Shown: one piece after another, positions 16,858 through 25,334 of the stretch
Layout: every line of letters begins with the position of its first letter
Numbering within the stretch: the first letter of the stretch is position 1
Origin: Corallococcus carmarthensis
Lineage (GTDB): Bacteria > Myxococcota > Myxococcia > Myxococcales > Myxococcaceae
NCBI RefSeq assembly: GCF_003611695.1
Contig: NZ_RAWE01000082.1
Location: 1-36,956 of the forward strand
Reading direction: 5' to 3'
Length of the DNA stretch: 36,956 nucleotides
Program-made: the position numbers and the translations under genes
The notes under the pieces: generated by a model
Told to the model about the DNA's origin: nothing
Databases searched by the model: none
The model's input: only the letters and a program-made list of their open reading frames with translations

Positions 16858-16868
16858 GTAGCGCGCCC

Positions 16869-17897
16869 TCACATCTGCGGGCCCGCGAGCAGCGCCGCGC
16901 CAATGGCGCCAGACAAATCGCCCAGCTCCGCGATGTGCATCGCGGGCTTGCGCTCCGTGATGAACAGGTGCGGGTGCATGGCGTCCTGGATGCGACCCAT
17001 GTACAGGGGGCCCAGCCGCGACCCCAGCCCCCCCCCGAGGACGATGGCCTCCACGTCCAGCAGGTTGATGACGGAGGCGATGGTTGTGCCCAGCATCTCG
17101 ATGGCCCGGTCGATGAGCCGCGTGGCCAGCGGATCCTTGTCCTTCAATGCCCGCGCCCAGACGCCGCTGGACAGGCGCGTGCGCTTCTTCTCGCGCATGA
17201 TGTCGAAGAGGAGGGTCTTCTCCCCCTTCTTCGCCGCCGCGCGCGCCTTGCTCTCCATGCACGCGCGCCCCGCGTAGGCCTCCAGGCAACCGTTCCGGCC
17301 GCAACCACAGCGCGCGCCGTTGGGCTTCACCACCATGTGGCCAATCTCTCCGGCGGAGCCCTGCCCGCGCCACGGCACGCCGTTGAGCACCAGGCCGCCG
17401 CCCACGCCCGTGCCCCACCACACGCCCAGCACGGAACGGTAGTTGCGTCCCGCGCCCAGCTTGTACTCGGCCGCGACCGCCACCTGGACGTCGTTGCCCA
17501 GCACCACCTTGCTGCCACCCACCAAGTCGCCCAGGTCCGACGCCAGGGGATACGGCGCGTCCCAGCCGCCCGCGACGTTGCTCGTGTGCGCGAGCGTGCC
17601 GCTGTTCGCGTCCACCGCCCCCGCCGCGCCCACGCCCACGCCCGCGAGCTTCGCGGGCTCGATGCCAGCGGTCTGCGCGGCCTCGCCCAGCGCGCCGTAG
17701 AGCTCCTTCACCACTTCGCCCGGGCCCCCCTTCGCGGGCGTCGGGTGGCGGGCCCGGCCCAGCACCTCGCCGCGCGCGTCCACGACGACGGCTTCGATCT
17801 TCGTGCCGCCCAGGTCGATGCCTCCCCAGACGCGGGCCCGGTCCGCTGGCTGCCCGTTCGTGGCACCGCGTCCATTCTTCGTTGAAGTGTCGGCCAT
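16869..17897 (-). CDS. ROK family sugar kinase (glucokinase-like)
   Basis: A 342-aa cytosolic kinase that would phosphorylate a hexose such as glucose with ATP. The N-terminal phosphate-binding motif is GGIDLGGTKIEAVVVD (DLGGTK 28-33). The catalytic region is VLGNDVQVAVAAEY (Asp136), and the ROK zinc site is GHMVVKPNGARCGCGRNGCL (His187, Cys197, Cys199, Cys204). The C-terminal VEAIVLGGGLGSRLG is also typical. It has a hydrophilic N-terminal tail of about 24 residues longer than many ROK kinases. Within this locus it could feed hexose-6-phosphate to nucleotide-sugar synthesis; equally it may serve general metabolism. A nine-G run encodes part of the LGGGLG motif. It is divergent from wzx across a 230-bp gap. 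Confidence 0.93.
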   Translation of the reverse strand: MADTSTKNGRGATNGQPADRARVWGGIDLGGTKIEAVVVDARGEVLGRARHPTPAKGGPGEVVKELYGALGEAAQTAGIEPAKLAGVGVGAAGAVDANSGTLAHTSNVAGGWDAPYPLASDLGDLVGGSKVVLGNDVQVAVAAEYKLGAGRNYRSVLGVWWGTGVGGGLVLNGVPWRGQGSAGEIGHMVVKPNGARCGCGRNGCLEAYAGRACMESKARAAAKKGEKTLLFDIMREKKRTRLSSGVWARALKDKDPLATRLIDRAIEMLGTTIASVINLLDVEAIVLGGGLGSRLGPLYMGRIQDAMHPHLFITERKPAMHIAELGDLSGAIGAALLAGPQM

Positions 17898-18107
17898 GTC
17901 CGCCCCCGCGCCCCCAGGTTGGTCGCGACCTCCCGCATGGCCGCGCGGCTCAATCTGCGCAGCGCCGTTGCCGTGGGGGCCGTCACGTCAGGCACGCCCG
18001 TGGCTGCCCGCCCGCTCCTCGGGGCTGCGGCCAGGCCCTTCGCATCGTCGCACGCGACAAGCCAGCGCGGCCCCCCGGGGCCCCTGTTCGCCGGAACCGG
18101 GGGCGCA

Positions 18108-18113
18108 TATAGG
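18108..18113 (+). promoter_or_regulatory. Possible -10 element for wzx
   Basis: TATAGG is the only AT-rich hexamer in the 230-bp divergent gap (17898-18127) between the ROK kinase and wzx. It ends 14 nt before the wzx ATG, implying a very short leader, and wzx lacks a Shine-Dalgarno sequence. No convincing -35 partner is seen. The rest of the gap is G/C runs without clear signals. Confidence 0.25.
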
Positions 18114-18127
18114 CTACCGCCCACTTC

Positions 18128-19624
18128 ATGAGCAGCACCTCTTCAGCGGAGCTGGGCACCTCGGACGTGAAGGTCCGCGCCCAGCGTTCCATCGTCGCCC
18201 TGGGCCTGCGGACGCTCGGCTCCCTGGGCCTGCGCGTGGTGAGTTCGCTCGCCCTGTCGCGACTGCTCTTCCCCTCGGACTATGGCGCGTTCGCCATCGT
18301 GGCCTTCACCGCGGCCATGGGCGCGTACCTGGGCGACCTGGGTCTCAGCGCGTCCCTGGTGCGCCAGCAGCACGAGCCCACCGAGGACGAGATCAGCACC
18401 GCGTTCTGGAGCCACCAGGCGTTCACCGTCGCCATCGTGGCGGTGCTGCTGGGGCTCGCGCCGCTGCTGGCGCGTTCCTATGATCTGGGGCCGTCTGGCG
18501 CCACCATGGTGGGCGCGGTGGCGCTGGGACTGTTCTTCCACTCGCTGCGCGTCATTCCCATCATGATGCTGGAGCGCCACCTGCACTTCCCCGCCATCGC
18601 GCGCGCGGAGCTGGTGGAGAGCCTGGCGCAGACGGCCTCCACCATCGTCCTGGCCGCGATGGGGTATGGCGCCTGGGCACTCATCGGCGGTGGACTGGTG
18701 CGCGGCGCGGTGGGGCTCGTGATGCTGTGGCGGGCGGCGGCGTGGCGTCCGCGCGGGCGGGTGCGGTGGGCCATCGTCCAGCGGCTGCTCGGCTTCGGCA
18801 TCTGGTACCAGCTCACCGGCATCGTGCCCGCCATCCTCAACGGCTGGGTCCCGCTGGTGGTGGGGCGCATGGAGGGCAAGGACGCGGTGGGCCTGGTGAA
18901 CTGGGCCTTCGCGCTGGCCTCCGTGCCACTGGCGATGAGCAGTGTGCTCAACCGCGTGGCCTATCCCGCATACAGCCGCATGCAGCAGGACGCGGAGGCG
19001 CTCGCGGAGTACCTGCGCACGTCCATCCGCCGCATCAGCGCGGCGCTCTGCGTCGTCGTCCCCTTCGGCGTCATCGCGCTGCCGTTCCTCATCCCCGTCC
19101 TGTTCGGTGAGCGCTGGACGCCCGCCATCCCGCTGGTGCAGTGGTTCATGCTGGAGGGCGCGATGCAGTCGGTGCACGGACTGCTGAATTCGCAGCAGTA
19201 CGCCAGCGGCCACGCGCGTGAACGGGTGTACGTGCTCATCGGCTCCAGTTCGCTGCGCTTCGGCCTGGGCGCGCTCGCGGTGATGCACTGGGGCATCGTG
19301 GGCATTGGCGTCACCGCCACGGCCATCACGCTCACGGAGCTGTTCCTGAGCGCGTGGCTGGTGGCCCGGCGCAACCCGAACCTGGCCGGCCTGGAGTTCC
19401 AGGTGCTGGAGCCCTTCCTCACGGTGGGGGCGCTGCTGGCGCTCGCGGTGGGGCTGTCGCGGCTCGCCACGGGGCAGCACGGGATGCTGGTGCAGGCGCT
19501 GGTGGGGGCCGGAATCCTGGCGGTGCTGGTGCTCGTCCGCGAGCGTTCGCGGCGCGGCCTGTCACTGGTGGGGGAGCTGCGCGCCGTCGTGGCGCACGTG
19601 CGCGGACGGCGGGCCTCGTCATGA
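18128..19624 (+). CDS. wzx: Wzx-type oligosaccharide flippase
   Basis: A 498-aa polytopic protein of the polysaccharide synthesis/MOP flippase superfamily. The N-terminus reads TLGSLGLRVVSSLALSRLLF and FPSDYGAFAIVAFTAAMGAY, the typical first two helices of WzxC-like flippases, and about 12-14 hydrophobic helices follow. The cytoplasmic loop holds EYLRTSIRRISAAL. It would flip the undecaprenyl-diphosphate-linked repeat unit across the inner membrane for Wzy. Its stop overlaps the ATG of the following acyltransferase (ATGA), so flipping and an acyl decoration step are co-translated. Its position about ten genes from wzc resembles wzxB relative to wzcB in the M. xanthus BPS locus, as I recall it. 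Confidence 0.9.
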   Translation: MSSTSSAELGTSDVKVRAQRSIVALGLRTLGSLGLRVVSSLALSRLLFPSDYGAFAIVAFTAAMGAYLGDLGLSASLVRQQHEPTEDEISTAFWSHQAFTVAIVAVLLGLAPLLARSYDLGPSGATMVGAVALGLFFHSLRVIPIMMLERHLHFPAIARAELVESLAQTASTIVLAAMGYGAWALIGGGLVRGAVGLVMLWRAAAWRPRGRVRWAIVQRLLGFGIWYQLTGIVPAILNGWVPLVVGRMEGKDAVGLVNWAFALASVPLAMSSVLNRVAYPAYSRMQQDAEALAEYLRTSIRRISAALCVVVPFGVIALPFLIPVLFGERWTPAIPLVQWFMLEGAMQSVHGLLNSQQYASGHARERVYVLIGSSSLRFGLGALAVMHWGIVGIGVTATAITLTELFLSAWLVARRNPNLAGLEFQVLEPFLTVGALLALAVGLSRLATGQHGMLVQALVGAGILAVLVLVRERSRRGLSLVGELRAVVAHVRGRRASS

Positions 19625-20799
19625 GCGCCCGGTCCGGACGCCCCGCGCTGCCCGCGCTCACCGGGCTGCGCTTCCTGGCGGCCCTGGGCGTGATGGGCTA
19701 CCACGGCTATTGCGCGCCCTGCACCCCGGCGCTGCCCACGGGGCTGGGCCGGCTCGTCGGCGCGGGCTTCTCCACGGTCAGCCTGTTCTTCATCCTGTCC
19801 GGCTTCATCCTCGCGTACATGTACCTGGATGAAGGGGGCATGCGGGGCACGCGGACGGAGTTCTTCCGCGCGAGGTTCGCGAGGCTGTATCCGGTGTACC
19901 TCGTCTCCCTGCTCGTGGACCTGCCGATGTTCGTGCGCGCCATCCACCAGGCGGAGCCTGCCGCGAGCGCGGGCGAGGTGCTGCGCATCACCGGCGCGAC
20001 GCTCACGCTCACGCAAGGGTGGCTGACGCTGCACCGGCCCACGTGGAACATCGTCGCGTGGACGCTGTCGGTGGAGGCGTTCTTCTACGTGCTCTTCCCG
20101 TTCGTGGGCCCATGGCTGGCGCGGCGGCGCTCCCGGTGGCTCGGCGTCATCGCCCTGGGGGCATGGGCCCTGGGCACCACGCCCATGCTCGCGGCGGACG
20201 CCGCGGCACGGCTGCGGGAGGGACCACTGGCGGTCATGCTTCAAGCCTGGGGACGCATCGCCTCGGAGGCCATTCCGCTCGCGCGGCTACCGGAGTTCCT
20301 CATCGGCCTGTGCGTGGGCCTGGTGTTCTGCCGGCGCGAACATCCGGCGGAGCACGCGTGGGCACGGACCGGGGGCTTCGTGCTCGTAACGGGCGCGCTG
20401 ACGGTGGGCTTGATGGTGCTGCCGGGGCCGCCGTCACCGCTGGTGCAGGCCGCCGTGCTGGTGCCGCTGTTCACCGCGAGCATCCTCCTGCTCGCGGGCG
20501 GTCTCGCCGGCCGGGGCCTGGGGCTGGGGACGCGCGGGATGGTGCTGCTGGGCGGTGCCAGCTACGCGCTCTACATGACCCACGGCTCGCTGCTGAACTA
20601 CGCGCTGGCGGTGAACACGCGCACGTTCACGCTGCCCCACAACGTGCTCACGCTCCTCATGGTCCCCGTGGCCGTGGGTGTGTCCGTGCTGCTCTTCCAG
20701 CGGGTCGAGGAGCCCATGCGTCACCGGCTCCGGAGTCCCGCTCAGCGGCGGGACCGCAGCGACGCCGCGAGCACCCAGGGCGGGAACCCCAGCAGGTAG
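19621..20799 (+). CDS. Acyltransferase 3 family membrane protein
   Basis: A 392-aa integral membrane acyltransferase translationally coupled to wzx by a 4-bp ATGA overlap. The R-x10-H signature is LPALTGLRFLAALGVMGYHG (Arg17, His28), then STVSLFFILSGFILAYMYLD, ARFARLYPVYLVSL and AWTLSVEAFFYVLFPFV. LLGGASYALYMTHGSLLN and RVEEPMRHRLRS mark the C-terminal end. It is the third member of the LTGLRFLAAL subgroup. Coupling to wzx suggests that it acts on the lipid-linked unit around flipping. Its last 58 bp overlap, on the opposite strand, the 3' end of the GT2 gene at 20742. Confidence 0.9.
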   Translation: MSARSGRPALPALTGLRFLAALGVMGYHGYCAPCTPALPTGLGRLVGAGFSTVSLFFILSGFILAYMYLDEGGMRGTRTEFFRARFARLYPVYLVSLLVDLPMFVRAIHQAEPAASAGEVLRITGATLTLTQGWLTLHRPTWNIVAWTLSVEAFFYVLFPFVGPWLARRRSRWLGVIALGAWALGTTPMLAADAAARLREGPLAVMLQAWGRIASEAIPLARLPEFLIGLCVGLVFCRREHPAEHAWARTGGFVLVTGALTVGLMVLPGPPSPLVQAAVLVPLFTASILLLAGGLAGRGLGLGTRGMVLLGGASYALYMTHGSLLNYALAVNTRTFTLPHNVLTLLMVPVAVGVSVLLFQRVEEPMRHRLRSPAQRRDRSDAASTQGGNPSR

Positions 20800-21650
20800 C
20801 GCCACCGGGGCAGCACGCGATGGAAGCGGAGGCCGCGCGCGTAGAGGGCCAGGGCCTGGCGGCGGCGGCCGTGCTCCAGCAGCCAGTGCGTCACGTGCCG
20901 CAGGCCGAAGAGCAGCAGGGCCAGCCGTTCGCGACGGCGCGCGGCGCCTCCCGGGTAGTGCCCGCGCAGTTCCTGCTCCAGGAGGAACTGCGTGCCCTCG
21001 TAGCCCCGGTCCAGGTCGCGCGAGGACGACGTCGCATGCTGGCGGTAGCCCAGCGTCACCGGGGACTCCACGTAGGCGAAGCCCGGCTCGACGCCCAGCC
21101 GGTACAGCAGGTCGTAGTCCTCGGCGCTGATGCGCCGGTCGCTGAAGCCCCCCACGCGGCGCAGGGCCTCCGTGCGCACGGCCACCGCGCACGCCGTGCG
21201 GATGAAGGCCGCGTCCGCGCTGGACAGGTAGTCCTCGAAGCACCGCGCGGTGACGGGCCCGTCCTCCAGGGCGGAGAGTTCCCGCGCGTCCTGGAAGGAG
21301 TGTGCCCGTCCCATCACCAGCGTGAGCGGGCCCCGGGACTGGAGGACCTGCTGGAACGTCGCCAGCGTCCAGGGAGGCCACAGGTCATCGCTGTCCAGGA
21401 AGGCCACGTAGTCCCCCCGGGCCTCGCGGATGCCCCGGTTGCGAGCCACGCCCTGGCCCGCGTTCTCCTGGTGGAACACGCGCACCCGAGGCCCGTATCG
21501 CGCGAGCAGCTCGCGGGTGCCATCCGTGGAGCCATCGTCCACGACGATGACCTCGAAGTCCGTCAGCGTCTGGGCGAAGACGGACGCCAGCGTCTCCTCC
21601 AGGAGCGCGGCGCGGTTGAAGGTCGGGATGACGACGGAGAAGAAGGGCAT
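20742..21650 (-). CDS. GT2 family glycosyltransferase
   Basis: A 302-aa GT-A fold enzyme, the only complete stand-alone GT2 in the locus. The N-terminus is MPFFSVVIPTFNRAALLEET, followed by VIVVDDGSTDGT (DDGS 38-41), the acceptor-side motif NAGQGVARNRGI and the metal-binding D-x-D FLDSDDLW (Asp86, Asp88). A later EDYDLLYRL is the usual catalytic-base region. The C-terminal 100 residues are Arg/Leu-rich and amphipathic. ATG 21650 is chosen at the start of the GT-A fold; the ATG at 21704 would add 18 residues. It is a single leftward gene between rightward units. Confidence 0.9.
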   Translation of the reverse strand: MPFFSVVIPTFNRAALLEETLASVFAQTLTDFEVIVVDDGSTDGTRELLARYGPRVRVFHQENAGQGVARNRGIREARGDYVAFLDSDDLWPPWTLATFQQVLQSRGPLTLVMGRAHSFQDARELSALEDGPVTARCFEDYLSSADAAFIRTACAVAVRTEALRRVGGFSDRRISAEDYDLLYRLGVEPGFAYVESPVTLGYRQHATSSSRDLDRGYEGTQFLLEQELRGHYPGGAARRRERLALLLFGLRHVTHWLLEHGRRRQALALYARGLRFHRVLPRWRYLLGFPPWVLAASLRSRR

Positions 21651-21761
21651 GCCGCGAGGAAGCAGGAGGGCCTGGAGGATACTCCGGGCTCCGGACGGCG
21701 ACATGACTTCCCGCCCGAGGCGCGAAGCGGTTAAGAGTCACCTTGCCCCCGCTGCTCCTGG

Positions 21762-22925
21762 ATGAAGCCCGCCGTGTCTGCCCCCCTGCCCTCCTGGCAT
21801 CTGCTGTCGGGCGAATATCCGCCCATGGCCGGTGGCGTCGCGGACCACTCGCGCCTGCTCGCGGACGCGCTGGCTGCCGCGGGAGAGCAGGTCCACGTCT
21901 GGGCCCCGGGGCCCCAGGGCGTCGAGAAGGAAGGCGGGGTGACGGTGCACCGCGCGCCCGGGCGGTTCGCGCCAGGGGACCTGCGCGCACTGTCACGCGA
22001 GCTGGATGCCTGCCCGGGACCGCGCCGGTTGCTGCTCCAGTACGTGCCCCACGCGCTGGGCCTGAAGGCGATGAACGTCCCCTTCTGCGCGTGGTTCGCG
22101 GCGCGCCGTCAGGATGAACGCCAGGTGTTCCTGCACGAAGCCGTCTACCCGTGGAGCCGTCACGCGCCCTGGCGCCACCAGGTGCTGGCGGCCACGACCC
22201 GGCTCATGCTGCGGCTGGTGGTGGAGGCCGCGGACCGCGTCTTCGTCTCCATCCCCGCCTGGACGGATCATCTGTCCGCCCGGGTGAGGCAGCGCACGGA
22301 GTGGCGTCCCGTGCCCAGCAACCTGCCCGCGGAGATATCGCCGGAGGCCCGCGCCCGCGCCCGCGCCTCGCTGCCGGAAGGTCCCGTGGTGGGCCATTTC
22401 GGGACCTACGGGCAGGCCATCGCGGAGCCTTTGGAGTCGGTGCTCGTCCCGGTGTTGGAGGCGGATGCCCGCCGGCAGGGGCTGCTGCTCGGAAGGGGCA
22501 GCGACGACTTCCGGAGACGGCTGGGCGCCAGCCATCCGTCCCTCGCGAACCGGCTGCATGCCCGGGATGCGCTGGCCCCGGGCGAAGCCGCGGCCTTCCT
22601 GCGGGTCAGTGATGTGCTGATACAGCCGTATCCGGATGGCATCAGCACCCGGAGGGGCAGCGCGATGGCCGGGCTGGCGCTGGGCGTCCCCATGGTCACC
22701 AACACGGGTCACCTCACGGAGCCCTTGTGGCGCGACGCGCTCCCGGTGGCGCTGGTGGAGGGCGTATCGCCACCGGCCCTGGCCGAAGCCACCGAGGACC
22801 TGCTCGCCCGGGACGACGCCCGCCGCGCGTTGGGAGCCCACGCCGCGCGCCTCTACCGCGAGCGCTTCAGCCTGGAGCGCACGGTGGAGGCCCTGCTGCG
22901 GCGGAGGACGGGAGACACACCATGA
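21762..22925 (+). CDS. GT4-type glycosyltransferase with atypical donor motif
   Basis: A 387-aa GT-B protein. The N-terminal loop is WHLLSGEYPPMAGGVADHSR, typical of GT4 acceptor domains, and the donor domain begins GPVVGHFGTYGQAI. In place of the usual E-x7-E it has QPYPDGISTRRGSAMAGLAL, a variant seen in a subgroup of GT4-like proteins (D-G-x-S-x-R-R). The C-terminal RLYRERFSLERTVEALL is standard. It heads a rightward run of four GT4 genes, and its stop overlaps the next ATG by 4 bp. No Shine-Dalgarno sequence is seen before ATG 21762. The sugar is unknown. Confidence 0.85.
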   Translation: MKPAVSAPLPSWHLLSGEYPPMAGGVADHSRLLADALAAAGEQVHVWAPGPQGVEKEGGVTVHRAPGRFAPGDLRALSRELDACPGPRRLLLQYVPHALGLKAMNVPFCAWFAARRQDERQVFLHEAVYPWSRHAPWRHQVLAATTRLMLRLVVEAADRVFVSIPAWTDHLSARVRQRTEWRPVPSNLPAEISPEARARARASLPEGPVVGHFGTYGQAIAEPLESVLVPVLEADARRQGLLLGRGSDDFRRRLGASHPSLANRLHARDALAPGEAAAFLRVSDVLIQPYPDGISTRRGSAMAGLALGVPMVTNTGHLTEPLWRDALPVALVEGVSPPALAEATEDLLARDDARRALGAHAARLYRERFSLERTVEALLRRRTGDTP

Positions 22926-24085
22926 GCGCCCATGCCGCTCCACCACGACTGGCGCTGCTGATGGATCCGCGCGAGGAGGGCTGGCCCAGCATGGATCTGG
23001 TGGGCGAAGCACTCGTGGAGGGACTGGAAGCATTTCCCGCCGAGGTCGACGTCACCCGCGTGCGGCCGTCCATCCCCCATGCCGTGCGCGCCCTGCCCCG
23101 ACTGGGAAGCCGCAAGGCCGCCTTCAACGCGGACCGGCTGCTCACCCGCTTCGGTCTCTACCCCGCGCGGCTGCCGCGTGAGCGCCTGGGGCACGACGCG
23201 TTCCACATCGTGGACCACACCTACGCGCAGCTCGCGCACGTGCTGCCCCGGGAGCGCACGGGCGTCTACTGCCACGACCTGGACGCCTTCCGCTCCGTGC
23301 TGGAACCCCACCGCGAACCACGCCCCACGTGGTTCCGCCTGATGGCACGCGTCACGCTCAAGGGACTGGAGCGCGCGGCGCTCGTCTTCCACAGCACGCA
23401 GCAGGTGCGCGACGAGCTGCTCGCGCATGGCGTGGTGCCTCCCGAGCGGCTGGTATGGGCGCCCTACGGCGTCTCCCCGGAGTACCGGCTCGAACCAGTT
23501 CCCGGGGACGCCAGCGACGCGGTGCTCGCGCCGATGAAGGGCCGGCCGTACCTGCTGCACGTCGGCAGCGCCATCCGCCGCAAGCGCCTGGACGTGCTCT
23601 TCGACACCTTCGCGGCGCTGCGAGTCCGGCACCCCGACCTCATGCTGGTGCAGCAGGGCGGCGTACTGGACGCGGCCCAGCAGGCCCAGGTGGCGAGGCT
23701 CGGCTTGAGGGGCGCGCTGCTGCAACCGCCCCGGCAGGAGCGGGCCACGCTCGCGGGGCTGTACCGGCGCGCGAGCGCGGTGCTGATTCCCAGCGAGGCG
23801 GAGGGCTTCGGTCTGCCCGTCATCGAAGCGCTGGCGTGCGGCGCGTCCGTGGTGGCCAGCGACCTGCCCGTGCTGCGGGAGGTAGGCGGCGACGCGTGCC
23901 TCTATCGCCCCGTGGGCGACGTGGCGGCCTGGACGGAAGCGGTGGACGGAGTGCTCACCGGCCGAAGCCCCGCACCCGCGCCGGAGCTCCGCCGTGCCCG
24001 GGCCGCACGCTTCACCTGGAGCGCCCACGCGCGCACGGTGCTGGACGCGTACCTGCGCCTGCTTGACCGTCCCGGACGGGTCTGA
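22922..24085 (+). CDS. GT4 family glycosyltransferase
   Basis: A 387-aa GT-B enzyme, second in the run of four. The acceptor domain contains FHIVDHTYAQLAHVLPRERT and a GVYCHDLDAFR stretch. The donor domain includes RPYLLHVGSAIRRKRLDVLF, and the E-x7-E motif is SEAEGFGLPVIEALACG, followed by VVASDLPVLREVGGDACLY. These are strong GT4 signatures for a retaining transferase acting on a lipid-linked acceptor at the cytoplasmic side. It overlaps the upstream gene by 4 bp and is 16 nt from the next one. Donor sugar not predictable. Confidence 0.9.
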   Translation: MSAHAAPPRLALLMDPREEGWPSMDLVGEALVEGLEAFPAEVDVTRVRPSIPHAVRALPRLGSRKAAFNADRLLTRFGLYPARLPRERLGHDAFHIVDHTYAQLAHVLPRERTGVYCHDLDAFRSVLEPHREPRPTWFRLMARVTLKGLERAALVFHSTQQVRDELLAHGVVPPERLVWAPYGVSPEYRLEPVPGDASDAVLAPMKGRPYLLHVGSAIRRKRLDVLFDTFAALRVRHPDLMLVQQGGVLDAAQQAQVARLGLRGALLQPPRQERATLAGLYRRASAVLIPSEAEGFGLPVIEALACGASVVASDLPVLREVGGDACLYRPVGDVAAWTEAVDGVLTGRSPAPAPELRRARAARFTWSAHARTVLDAYLRLLDRPGRV

Positions 24086-24101
24086 TTCGGTCCCTTTCCG
24101 A

Positions 24102-25334
24102 GTGCGCATCCTGTTCCTCAACCCCGTGGGAGTCGTGGGCGGTGCCGAGCGCGCGCTGCTGGACCTGCTCGCCTGTCTGCGCGTGTTGGAGCCGGCCCTC
24201 TCTCTCCAGTTGATCGCCGGCACGGAGGGCCCTCTCGTGGAAGAGGCGCGAGCGCTGGGCGTGGACGCGCGGCTGCTGGCACTGCCCCCCGCGTTGTCGG
24301 CGCTCGGGGACAGCGGCCTGCGGGGACGGGGCCTCACGGGGGGCGTGCGCTTCGCCCGCGCTGCCGTGCCCGCGCTGCTCCAGCTCGCGAGCCATGGCGC
24401 CGAATTGCGGCGGGCGGTGCGCGAGGCGGCGCCCGACCTGGTGCACTCCAACGGCATCAAGACGCACCTGCTGACCGCCGCGACCGCGGGGCTGCCCGTG
24501 CCACGCGTCTGGCACGTGCACGACTTCCTGGGGGAGCGTCCCCTGGTGCGCCGCGCGCTGATGGGACTCAAGCCCCTGGCCACCGCCGCCATCGCGAACT
24601 CACAGGCCGTGGGCGACGACGCGCGAGCGGTGCTCGGCGGGGTGCCCGTGCACGTGGTGCCCAACGGCGTGGACGTGGAGCGCTTCTCCCCGGGGCCGGG
24701 CGACGGCGCGCACCTGGATGTGCTCGCCGCGCTGCCCCCCGCGCCCGAAGGCACGCTGCGCGTGGGACTGGTCGCCACCTACGCGCGCTGGAAGGGGCAT
24801 GACGTCTTCCTGGAGGCCGCCGCGCGCCTGGCACGCCAGGCCCCCACACTGCCCGTGCGCTTCTACCTGGTGGGCGGGCCGCTCTACCGCACGCCGCTCT
24901 CGCAGTTCACCGAGGCGGAGCTGCGCGGACACGTGGAGCGCCACGGCCTCACGGGACGCGTGGGCTTCGTGCCCTTCCAGGCGGATCCCACGAGCGTGTA
25001 CCGCGCCCTGGACGTCTTCGTGCACGCGAGCACGCGGAGGGAGCCCTTCGGGCTCACCATCGCGGAAGCGCTGTCGTGCGGACGGGCCGCGGTCATCACG
25101 CGGACGAGCGGCGCGGCGGAAGCACTGCACGACGCAGAGGACGTCCTGACCACCGACCCAGGAGACGCCGGAGCACTGGCCCGGGCGCTGCTGCGGCTGC
25201 TCGGCGACGCGGCCCTGCGCGAACGGCTGTCGGCCGCGGCCCGCGACACCGCCGTGCGCAGCTTCTCCCGCGAGCGCTACGCCCGGGACATCCTGGGCGT
25301 GTACCGGCGGGTGCTGTCGGAGACTCGCGGATGA
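24102..25334 (+). CDS. GT4 family glycosyltransferase
   Basis: A 410-aa GT-B enzyme starting at a GTG (VRILFLNPVGVVGGAERALL), which places the canonical GG-AE loop at the N-terminus. The frame is open upstream but overlaps the end of the preceding gene. Middle motifs are VHSNGIKTHLLTAATAGLP and HVHDFLGERP; the donor domain has PVHVVPNGVDVERFSPG, LRVGLVATYARWKGHDVFL and the E-x7-E motif REPFGLTIAEALSCG. It ends in a 4-bp ATGA overlap with the next GT4 gene, implying stoichiometric co-translation of the last two enzymes in the run. Confidence 0.9.
   Translation: MRILFLNPVGVVGGAERALLDLLACLRVLEPALSLQLIAGTEGPLVEEARALGVDARLLALPPALSALGDSGLRGRGLTGGVRFARAAVPALLQLASHGAELRRAVREAAPDLVHSNGIKTHLLTAATAGLPVPRVWHVHDFLGERPLVRRALMGLKPLATAAIANSQAVGDDARAVLGGVPVHVVPNGVDVERFSPGPGDGAHLDVLAALPPAPEGTLRVGLVATYARWKGHDVFLEAAARLARQAPTLPVRFYLVGGPLYRTPLSQFTEAELRGHVERHGLTGRVGFVPFQADPTSVYRALDVFVHASTRREPFGLTIAEALSCGRAAVITRTSGAAEALHDAEDVLTTDPGDAGALARALLRLLGDAALRERLSAAARDTAVRSFSRERYARDILGVYRRVLSETRG

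Noticed and set aside
22853-24778. A 641-codon minus-strand open frame
   Set aside because: Antisense to two GT4 genes that have complete motifs and a coupled start/stop overlap.
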